DNA from: Ectocarpus siliculosus
Lineage: Eukaryota; Sar; Phaeophyceae; Ectocarpales; Ectocarpaceae
Direction of reading: 5' to 3'
Length of the DNA stretch: 43,744 nt
Assembly (NCBI GenBank): GCA_000310025.1
Contig: FN649727.1
Coordinates: 4,734,595 to 4,778,338 of the forward strand
The translations under genes and the position numbers were made by a program. The notes below the pieces were generated by a model, which was not told where the DNA came from, ran no database searches, and saw only the letters and a list, made by a program, of their open reading frames with translations. Positions within the stretch are counted from its first letter, which is position 1, and every line of letters begins with the position of its first letter. This document shows, one piece after another, positions 10,979-21,739 of the stretch.

Positions 10979-13900
10979 ATGGGGGAGTTTCAACGATGGA
11001 ATACCCATCACTCACACGTCGTTCCCATCGAGGTCTGTGGCACACAGCTCAACATCGCCCAGGTATGCCACACGCCACCTCTACGGGAGCGTCCGAAAGC
11101 ATCTTTCTTTCGTGTGCCCCCCGCGTGTGTGGGTCGTCTGCTCTCTGTGTCTCCACATTTGTTATCGACCTCCCCTAGTGCTGGTTGTGGTTGCGTTGTC
11201 CCTCTCCAGAGAAGAGTACTGGACCAGTTCACATCCATGAGATACTGCTCGCGCGACTGCCGCTGTTGCTCAGTGGGGAGGGTTTGAAAATAGAATGTCG
11301 AACGAAGTGGCGGGACTGTCAGCTTTTTTTGTGAGCGATCCGCAGATCCGCCGATTCAAACGTTTAAACTTTCAAACCATTTTATCAATGATTCGAAAAA
11401 CACGAAACACACACGCGACAACGCGACGACACTACTATATGCGTCCAAAACGAAAAGACGAAATGCATAATAACGGGCTCGTGGAATCTGAGAGACCCGG
11501 TGGAGCCTTCGTATTCTTGATACTATTTTATGATCGAATATACAGCATTCGTATGTGATAATCGGTCTGCTGTTTTTGGAGCAGTCGGTTGGACCACTCA
11601 AAAGTATGTAAACGTATTTAGGAAAAATAAATACACACACAAAGGATGTACAGCTACGCAGAGGTCGCACGAAGAGGGGCAGTCTTGCATATGTTGCCTG
11701 AGTCCCAGGCGAAAATAAAATACGAGCTCTAAGCAACGTAGTAAATAGTAAAATCTTGTCCGCTGGGTTTGCTTGACGCTTGGTGATGCGTGCCAATGTA
11801 CATGGGTCTCACAAGTCCCGCGATCCCCACAAGGTGCTCTTTCTTCTGGCATACCCACCCGGACGCCCTCTACCGTGTCCTAGTTCAAGAGAAACTGCGA
11901 TATGTAGAAAAGGAACCGACCAGCATTGGCCCGAGCAGGATTAGGATTCCGACCGTGGCTCGCGCCCTCTGCACATTTTTCGCTCAAAAACACACAAAAA
12001 AAGGACCCCACTTCTGACAACCTCGGCACCACGATCTGGGACGCGAGCGTGATTCTAGTCCGCTACATGGAGCGCAACCCGCAGCTGTACTCCCGGCGAA
12101 GGCTGGAGGGCAAGAGGGTCCTGGAGCTGGGCGCGGGGTGCGGCTTGGCGGGGATGTACTTCGCCCTGCAGGGTGCGCACGTGACTTTCACCGACTTGGT
12201 GAGATACTATACTACAGCAGTACTGCAGTATTATGGGAATTGTGTGTATCCCAGCTCGTGGCGTACGCTCACGTTCCAACCGAGACATGAGACATGAGAT
12301 ACCACAAGTACGTCACTAACTGAGCATTGACTAAGAAAGGAGAAATGCGTAGGCTTCCCATGACATACTGCTGTACCTGGCACTTCACTCGCTTGCCTGC
12401 TGTCGTGATGTCATGACGCGCCCAGGCCTGGGGCATGGCTCCACGTTACATGGTCCGTTCATTGCCGCACGTTTTTTTTTTTGTCTTTCACAAGCGTGTG
12501 GGCCACTTTTGCAGAGCACGGGCACGAACGTATAGTAAGTGGCGACACCAAATTCGTTTTCATCACGTTTTGCGAAACGAGGTTGGTTGTCGCAAGCAAC
12601 GACAACGGCGGCGCAAGGTTTTTCAGGCGAGAGCATCCCTCCAACACTACAACGGGTTGGTTCTAGGTTAAGGTTAAGGCCGGGAAGCGAACGAAAGCCT
12701 TTTGTTTCACCGTCCTGGTTTAGCGAAGCGTGTAGCCGCCGCCCTGATTCGGATGCTCCAGCATATATATGCTCTCCCCATCTTAAACAGGCAGGCCTCT
12801 GCAAGGCTGTCGTTAAAGAAGGAAAGCACTCCGTGTTTACAATCGCGCACCATGGACTTGACGGACTTGACTCGAGTGAGTCTGGTTGTTGCTATTGCAC
12901 TTACTCTTTCTTGCTCTTTCTATCGCGCGGTTTGTTTGCGATACGGACTGGGCGGGCACTCCACTACCCACCGTATAGATTGAGGTGGTCCCTCTCCTCC
13001 AACGAAACGTCACCATGAACCTTGGCGGGCAAGCGGTGGAAGATGCTGCCGGCACGACTACCGCATCGGACGAAACACGCGGCAGAGGCAAAGGGGGAAA
13101 ATCCGTAGCCGCCGCCCCCCCCGCACGCCCGAAAGCAAAAGTGAGAGAAAGGAGATGGGGTTCGACGTCGAGATTTTGGGAGAGGCGGTCGGGAACCTCA
13201 TGTTGCCGGTGGACGTTGATTCAAGCTTTTTTTGAGGGCGTGGCCGCTTCGTGGCAGGGCTTGTGGTATGGGGTCAGGCCGAAGAATTTGTCCCGCCACT
13301 AGATGCCGAGGGAAGATACTGACATGCGTACGTACGTCTCAGGTGCTATGTACATCGTGTATTGACAGCAGTTTCCGCAGCGTCCTCGCCGCCATCCTCT
13401 TTCCCCCGATTCAGGTTGCTTTTGGCTGCGCGTCAAGAAGACCACGTGGTGCTCCCTCCCTCCCAATCACACCACCCAGCGTCTCGTAACGCGCCAAAAT
13501 GACACTAAACCACAAAAAAAAACAATAAAAAGGTGCTCGAGTATGACTGGGGAAAGCCGCTGGACGGGCTCTCCCCGCCGTACGACTACATCGTCGCCTG
13601 CGACTGCGTGTACGTCGAACGCCTTGTGGAGTCCCTCGTCTGGTCGATGGCGCGGTGCTCCGGCCGCGGGACGACCGTGCTCGTGGCGAGCGAGAAGCGC
13701 GAGGAAGTCACGTACGCCAAGTTTAGGTGGGTTTTGTTCCGGCGAAGAAGTTACATCGCCAAGGGTAGGCGGGTTTTATCGGAAGAGATGCATCCGGCGG
13801 TTTCTCACTAGAAAACCGAGCGCCAGAGGCTAAAGTTACTTTCGCCAAGCGTAGGCGGGTTTTGATCGGAAGGAAGGAAGGAAGGAAGGAAGGAATAATG

Positions 13901-14790
13901 CCGCGGGCGGTTTCTCACTAGCAAACCGAGCGCGAAGAAGTCACTTACGCCAAGTGTAGGCGGGTTTTATCGGAAGGAATGCCTCCGGCGGTTTCTCACT
14001 AGAAAACCGTGATGTTGTACATGCTTTCTAATAACCGGGCAGACGGCATACCGGAACTCCTCGAAATGAGGAAACCTCTGGTACACTCCATCTCAACAGT
14101 CCGATTCCCGCACATCGAGTGGCAGTGTTAGATGCCGGGCAGGTTTAATCTAGCGGGAAGGATTCACTCTAATTGTTTCTTCTTTTTTGTTCTAGGGCTC
14201 GGCTGAGCGAGGACTTCGCCGTGAGGCAAGCGCCCAGGAGGCACATGGACAAGGCCTACGACCACGAGAACTCGGAGGTGCTCGTGTGCAAGCTGCGTCG
14301 GACCAACAGCAGCAGCAGCAGTAGCGCTAACGGCAGGGGTAGCGGCGGCGAGGACCAGCACCCTGGTGGAGAGCGAGGGAAGAAGCAAGAAATCGGCGCA
14401 AATGCTGCTGTTGCTGCTGCTGCTATCACAGAGGAGGCCAGTAAAAAGGAGAGTGGAGACGAATGTTGTTGCTCGCCAGGGAGAGAAGCGGCCCTTGGGA
14501 AGGCGGCCGTAACGGGAGCAGGGGGCCACGCAGATGATGATGCCCTTGGTGGTGCGGAGGAATCGATCGCGGTTGCGGGAAACGCACCTGCCGTAACGGT
14601 ACCAGGAGCACCACCACCATCAGAGGCAACAGCCGACGTTGTGGAGGGGTTGTCCCTTGCTGCCGTGTCTCTGGTGCCGCAGCCGTTGTCGTCTCTCGAG
14701 ACTGCTGCTGTAGGAGATAGAAGCAGGGGTCCAGGGGGGGAAGCTTCGTCGACGGCCGTCGGCGGCAGCAGCGATCCACCGCTGCGGTAG
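10979..14790 (+). CDS. METTL21-like (Methyltransf_16) protein methyltransferase
   Basis: Predicted S-adenosylmethionine-dependent, probably lysine-directed protein methyltransferase; the substrate is unknown. Exons: 10979-11062, 12004-12198, 12979-13140, 13533-13726, 14196-14790, giving 409 residues with all phases closing. The start was chosen because the first exon holds the family's N-terminal beta strand segment and the ATG is the nearest in frame. Seen: WDAS before the fold at residues 40-43, SAM-binding motif I ELGAGCG at 69-75, acidic post-I residue in FTDL, a disordered insert (about 110-147) where METTL21 proteins are compact, DWG at 152-154, and the family DxxY motif as DCVY at 171-174. 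After LVCKLRR the last ~165 residues are Ser/Ala/Gly-rich with no domain. METTL22, VCPKMT or eEF2-KMT-like assignment is possible. The acceptors at 12003 and 13532 are A-rich. Exon 4's end is tandemly repeated in intron 4. Confidence 0.85.
13697..14010 (+). repeat. Four tandem copies of exon 4 end plus donor of the methyltransferase gene
   Basis: Units: 13697-13741 (truncated, holds the real exon end and donor), 13742-13820, 13821-13930 (enlarged by a GGAA microsatellite), 13931-14010. Each has a version of gaagtcacgtacgccaag followed by AGGT/GTAG and a gcgggtttt tract; the last three share ggcggtttctcactag. The fourth unit still encodes REEVTYAK as the true exon does. Each copy supplies a possible 5' splice site (GTAGGC) after the real one (GTGGGT at 13727). 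Confidence 0.9.
13868..13894 (+). repeat. (GGAA)n microsatellite
   Basis: About six to seven GGAA units inside the third copy of the intron 4 tandem repeat. It grew from the single GGAAGG seen in the neighbouring copies, which explains that unit's extra ~30 bases. Confidence 0.9.
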
Positions 14791-15603
14791 TGCTGTCCGT
14801 CTCTCTTCATTAATCTCATGTCGATCGACTTGTCGACCCGACGATCTCGTGTGTGATCTGTCTGTATAATCTACCTGTCGTCTGTCTTCCACAAGAGAAC
14901 ACAACAATACACCCGCGTGTGATGTGGATGGACGGGTCGACGGCAGGAAGAGAGTGGTGGGTGGGGGCGTGATGGCGTTGCCGTGTCCACGGACCGCGTT
15001 CGGGGACGTTTGAAGAGGACGGCACTGATAGTGACGGCGTGGGCGCAGCGCTAAAATAGCTGTTGCACATGAATTATTGTTTGCTCCACCCGTGCTTTCG
15101 AGACTCCTTTCTCGGTATTTGGGAAGAGGCTTCAAGGTCGGAAATCCCGTGTGTGGCACGGCACCATGGACGCCACGAAACAAAAAACACACCAAGCTGT
15201 GCATTTACGTCCCCTCTGCTTTTCCCCTGTCCACGGCTCGGGATGCAATTGCAAGAAACACGATGCACGCGCCTTACGTGAAGCACAGGCCAGGGCCAGC
15301 CTATAGCCGACGGCGTCGACATGTGCCCCACAATCCTCGAGATCGCAATCGCACCGTCGTTATATCCCTGCAATCGTACACACAACAGCACCAACTTTGC
15401 ACCGTCAACAACACCGGCTGTTTCTACCAACAACAACGGAACCACCACTGAATGAGACGTGGTTACGGGGGGGGGGGCGGTAGTAGGACTAGATAACAAT
15501 CTCAGTCAGCTTGGGCGTACCCTCTCAACCGCTTGCGTTCACCACCGACCCGTACCCGTTCAAGAAACTAGCTATCTATCTACCAGCAGCGTGTTGCCTG
15601 AGC
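14791..15603. other. Convergent intergenic region, 3' ends of methyltransferase and PEX5
   Basis: Lies between two stop codons facing each other, so it should hold both 3' untranslated regions. A run of 10 G sits near 15468-15477. No open frame with family similarity, no tRNA and no repeat beyond homopolymers was seen. Confidence 0.6.
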
Positions 15604-18600
15604 CTACGGCGGCGGGGTGGGCAGGGCCAAGTCAAAGTCGTCTTCGAACAGCCCGGCGTCCTCCTTGCCTGCTTTCTGCACCAGGTCGAAGCGCTCCATG
15701 CTGCTGAAGACGATGCGCAGGTACGACCTGTCCGCGGTAACCGATTCATTCACCAGCCAAGGTCACACAGGCGCAGGCGGCGCAAGCACACAACGTAAAC
15801 ACACGAGGCAGCCGCGCGACAGGCACGCACACGGGGCAGCCGGGACGGATGCATCATACAAGCGAAAATCACCCCCCCCCCCAAAAAAAAAAAAAACGCG
15901 CACAACAACAAGTGATCCATCAAAAACCGCGACGACGGCGACGATGCATCCACCGACAAAAAATACGCTTGCGCGGAAGCGACGCTCGTCACAGCTCGCT
16001 CATTCCCAAGCTGCTCGTCCTCGTCGTCGCTAGCCCCCCTTGTGTGTTAGACTCGCGTCGGCGGGTAGGCCTTGTGGAGAACCTGCTTGATCTACGACCA
16101 ACTTCGCGGGCACCATGGCCACCCAGGCTAGAGCGGCATGGAGGGCTGTATTTCAAACCGCCACCCCCACCCCCAAGAGAACATACACGAACCCCCCATC
16201 CAAAGGCGAGAAGGAAAAAAAAAACATGCCAACCAGTGAGAGGTTACCCCGCGTTTTCGGACAGGAAGAGGTTAGGGTAGGGCCAGGTGCGAGAGGGGTA
16301 GGGAGAATGGGGGAGGGTGTTTTACGGCGTGACTGGGGCTGTCGGTATTGAAAATGGATGCAAGGGAACACGACAGAAGTGAGAGATGCTGGGCCGGGGC
16401 GCTGATGCATGAACCCCGCCGGTGCTGCTCTTACATCGATCCATGTTGTCGCAGCGATGAGCGACGCTACATGCCAGAGGAAACACTAACACTCACTGTA
16501 AAGACTTTAACATATCCCCTTCGACTGTGGTATTGTCTCGAACGGGTGGTCTTTCCGTGAGGTTATGCTTACTTTCTAAAAAAGTTCCCAGACAAGTCAA
16601 GAAGGGCAAACAAAAGTCTTGGGGCCCACAAGCAAGCAACTAAAATAGAGTGTACACGTGGGCGTTCCTGTAGAAACACGGCGTGTTGCGTGGTACTGAA
16701 CTCACCATATGTGTTTCGCTTCTGGATTTAACCTCAAGGCCTGTAGGTAGCACGACGAGGCTTCCTCGTAACGGTTGAGATTCGCCTGCGGAGCAAAACA
16801 CGTGGAAATCGCGACACAGCAAAAGGACCGACCAGCACACGCGATGAAAAAAACGGGCCATGTCTTTCATGGCCGAGCGAGCTCGCAAGGCAGCAAAGAC
16901 ACACGTCAAAACCTCTCAAGAATATTTTTGTACGGCTTGGGCTCTTTTCCTGATAAAACCCAGTGTACAACATACAAGATGTCGCCTGGGACAGCAGTAC
17001 CAAGTGTACTCACCACACGAACTGACAAGACACATGATGGAAAGCGACTCCCTCGTGAACTGCTGTTGAAGGGGTCTATGAGTCACAACACCGCAACGTG
17101 GGTTAGTCGGCACATCCGTACACTCAACTTCTTTCGCTTTATACCTGGCTTATGCCCATGTTCAGCCACGCCCGTGCGTACCCGGGTTTGCTAGCGATTG
17201 CACGGCGGTACGCGGGGAGGGCGGCTTCGCTCTGTCGGCTGTTGGCCAAGGTTGCTCCGAGCTTAAAAAAAAAAACAAATGAAGAGACACGACGAGAAGG
17301 GCGCGTGCATGAACGAAGTCCGTTGTCTTGCGAAAGTAGCCGGTTGCGAAGGCGACGTGCGGCCAAAGGTTTTGGGGCCAAGCGCACATTCGAATCGGAT
17401 GCTGATGCTCGCCTGTGGCATCGGCTCTACCGGACAAGCAAGCACAGCAAGACATGAGGGCACCAGAACACTTCAGCAGCACCACCACAGATGACGCCCC
17501 CACTCCAGGAACCGAACCCCACCCCCCTCCCGAGACTAGACAAGCCTCCACCGATTGCTCCGCGTCTAGCCTCCATCGCCGTCAGAAGCAGCCGTCCTCC
17601 GGCACACGCCCTCGACGCCATCGCCATCAATAACCGCACTATCCTTACAAGCCATGCGAAAAATCGAAACACTCCTTCGCGGCATCCCCCCCCCCCCCCC
17701 CGCAGATCCCGTTTGTTCCAGGAAACAGTGTGGCAGAAACACATACGACTTGAGAAAGACATACATACCACGTAGATACAATACCAGGCCGCAGCACACA
17801 GAAGACTTGACAAGACATAACAACATGTGTAGATGCAACAAGGAGCCAATTATATCACCTTGTTCCAGAGCGAGTGGTCGTTCGGCCTGGCCTCGATGGC
17901 TCTTCGGAACGCCTCCGCGGCGCTGTCGTAGTCGCGAGACACGTTGTACAGCACCCCCAGAACCACGTGAGCGTCCGCGTCCGTCGCGTCCCACCGTTGC
18001 GCCTGCAGCATCAACTGCATCACCTAATGAGGGAATGACATGACGAAAGAGGTACCACGGTGGATCATCAACTGCATCACCTAATGGGGAAATGGCATGA
18101 CAAGCGAGAGGTACCACGGTACATCAAAAGGGGCCCCGTTGGTTCGAGGAACGCGGGGTGGGGGGTGGATGCCCCACACGCGGAAGCGAGGTCTTGGAGG
18201 GGGGTAAGAAAGGGTGTCGCGGCTGGCACACATACACCCACATGCGCAAGAAACAACAAATAAACTTATGCTCTTACAATACGCACGTCCGCGGGTACGC
18301 ACGCACGCGCACAATACTTGCATCCCGCGTATGGCATGTTGCACAGCAACTGTCGCAACAGAACGAAGCAAACAAAAAATGATCCAATCCCCTATCATCG
18401 ATGCCGCATGATGATGATGGGAGAGATACGATAGCGGTGCTGGTAGCCTTGCTAATCATGTGCCATGTGCATACGTCACGTGCATACATACCTCGTCCAT
18501 CAGAGTGCCGTCGCTGTACTCGTCCACCGCTATCTCGAGGCCCGAGTACTTCGGGTTGTGCTCAACCCATGCCTTAAGATTTGTCAACGCTTTCTGAGAG

Positions 18601-21600
18601 TCTAGCTCGTTGACGTAACTCGTCCCGAGCGCCTGTTTCGGGACGGAATCGAGTGGGATGGGATGGGATGGGATGGAATATGGACGGAATGTGGGCGGCT
18701 TGCCGACACAAATGACATGTTCTGTGCTAAATAAGATGCGTTCAGCTGGATCGTGCGAGATGTATGCAAATGTGGGGCCGGATAAAACCGAAACTATACG
18801 AAAAAAACATCGCGGGGGGCACGTAGATGGGATAGGGTGGGAAGTGAAGTGAACCATGGATAATTACCCTGGGTACCAAAGAATTTGCAGGAATGATCTC
18901 CCTGGACACATCGCCAAAAAGACAAGCTCAAGAAACTCCGCAAATACTTGATTGAGCCGACAAGACGAACTGCCAGGCCTGATGAATGAGCAAAGAAGAA
19001 ATGATCATACTGAACGGGGGTCCGTGCACAACAAAACGGCGAAGGATGATATGAACACGGAGAATTATGCATAACAATTGCAAGCACCATACACGTCTGC
19101 AGTGCACGTTCGGGTGTGCACAACACTACGGAATAGGACGATAACAAACGGGGATATATGAACAACAATGCAAGCATGAAACGCATGCGTAGTTCATGTT
19201 CGGGAAGCTCACAGGCAAAACCCGTGCGATGGAGTTAAAGGGACGCTCACCAGCAAGGCATCTAGGCTGTACGGGTCGATCTCCACCGCCTTTTCGAGGC
19301 ACGAGATGGCTAATCGGTCTTGGTCATTCTCCGCATGGCTCTGTCCCAGCATGAACCACGCCTGCACCGCAACAAAACGCGAGTGGGGTAGTAACAACAC
19401 CAAACGATAAAACGCCATAGAAGCGCAAAAACAGGCGACGGGTTTGTACCATTGAAAAAACGATGAGGAAAAAACGATGCGGAACACGGGGTGAAGAAAG
19501 AAAACACAGCAACAGTAGGAGTAGCAGCAACATAGCAGCAGCAACAGCGGCAGCAGCAACAGCGGCAGCAACAGCATCCATAGCAGCAGCAGCAACGGCA
19601 AGAGAGCGAATCAACATCCGAGTGATATCCGGTCAGGCAGAAGAGACGCTCCAGTCTCAAGCATGCATGGAACGCATTTGCCGAACGTAGGTTCTTCTCT
19701 ATATGTATTTTGTGGCACCAAGTGCTGCCGTGTGCCGCAAAGAAAAATATGCTTCGTTCATTGATAAATTTGACGGTTTGTTCTCTACGCTCGGCTGAAA
19801 TATGACTCGGTATGCACCACCCGCGGCGCCTGCCTCGCGAGCCCGCACACGAAAGCCAACAAAATGGTTCCAGTTGTAGAGCACGTATTGTGGAGGCCAG
19901 TCGGGTGCTTTTGCTGTTTCCGCACAAGGACAATTTTCCGGCTGCACTCACGAGCAATTCGACACAAAACAGCAGTCCACCGACGACAATTACGAAACAC
20001 ACTTTCTCAGACGCACACACACACGGAAGCACAAGAACCAAAAATAATGTCAGGAACGAACGACACTTACCTGTGAGTTGTCGGGATTCCTCGCGATCTC
20101 CGCCTCGAAGCACAGCGCCGCGTCCGCTATCTGACCCTCCTCGAACAGCCTAACCCCTTCCTCGAACGGGCTGTCGACGTCGTTGAACCGGTTCTCCGCG
20201 CTGAGCTCGTAGGGGGCCTCCAAGTTCCCTACAAAACACACAACCGAGGTCTTCTTTTGTACATACAAATAAATCGTAATAACAATACCGGGGCCTTCTC
20301 TTGTATATGCAGATAAATCGTGTTGTGGACAACGTTGGCTTTGGAAATGCTGACTATTATGGTCCATCGGCGAGGTTCCCGTCTGAATCAGAAAGGATTG
20401 TATACGGGGGAAGGCTGCCGAGCTATGTACCGCCGGGCTCTCCTCCGAAAAACACCAAAGACTTCGGGTGCTCTCAAGTCCTGCCAACGATTAACCGGCG
20501 GTCATCCACGCCCTGATAACTGATACTCTGATAACGATACCCAAAGCTGCATTTCCCCCGAAATGCCTTCCATCCTTCATTCCCCTCGAAGCCCACTGTC
20601 CGGCAGAAGACGTCCACGCGCGTACCCTCTGGGAACTCATTCCCCCCCCCTCCCCCACCCCCCCCAAATTCTCTGCTCACGCGAGGCAGGCATCCACGCG
20701 CTGCCGTGCCGCACCTTCGCCGGCCTCCAGAGTCGCTGCCGTTCGACTCCAAACGCCATCCAGAGTCTCAACTCCCGCGGCGTCGTCGTCTGACTCCTCC
20801 CAAATCGCCTGGAGGTCTGGGTCGCCGACCCCAGCCCCCGCGCCGACCCCCCCTTGCTCCACTTCTCTCCACGCAGCTTCCATTTTCTCCTGGAAGTCGC
20901 TGTCGGAAAAGGTCGGAGAGGGAGGGCGTGTGAAATAGCTAGATTGGCATTGTGGAGTGTTCCTTTGGTGTCCTACAGAAGTGTGCTATTCTATGCTATA
21001 AGTGTACGTACGTACGTACGTACGTACGTCCTTTGGGGGAGTTGGCCTGTGACCACGGAAAGCGTCTGCATCAGTTGGGGCCAGTACGGTTGATAAGAAG
21101 GTATCTGAGCAGAGACCGGCACGTTTTCTTGAACACGAAGGCAACAATAACAACAACGACCACAGTGTTGCGAATTCTAGGAGGATGAGGGGGGGGGGCG
21201 TACTCATTTGTTGCTTGCCGTAGTCATTTGACCATTGACCACGCGTCCCTTTCGAGACGGAGCACCGTTCCTACACCTACTAGAGACACCACCAACATTT
21301 GGGAGCTCTTTACGTGTCTGCCACAAACTCCATAAAAATTTCTTGCACATCTTATCCCCGTCCTCTAGGGCCTCTTGTGCCCACCATCTATCCCCAATTA
21401 TCGCGGAGGATGAGGGGGGGGGGGGGAATCGCTGACGACAAGGCGAAACCCCTTCAGCACCAACACGCTGCAACATGCTTCGTGTTCTAACGCCCCCAAC
21501 CTTTTTCCGAAGCTGAAACTTGAAGCAAAATAAAAAACAGTCTGTCTTTTCCAGTGCCGGTGGCCCTTAAAAAGACACCAACACATATTAATAGGCCTCT

Positions 21601-21695
21601 CTCATTCATGGCTGCGGGGTCACAAATCCGGGTAAACTTTAGCTCGTTGCCAATCGCAGAAAGGACTCGATTTCATGTTGTGTTGGGCAAGAAGA

Positions 21696-21739
<44 letters not shown>

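Noticed and set aside
20681-20714. Later donor (GC/gtgagc at 20680) for PEX5 exon 7
   Set aside because: It leaves two bases and breaks the frame into exon 8. The GAAG/gtgcgg donor at 20714 restores it.
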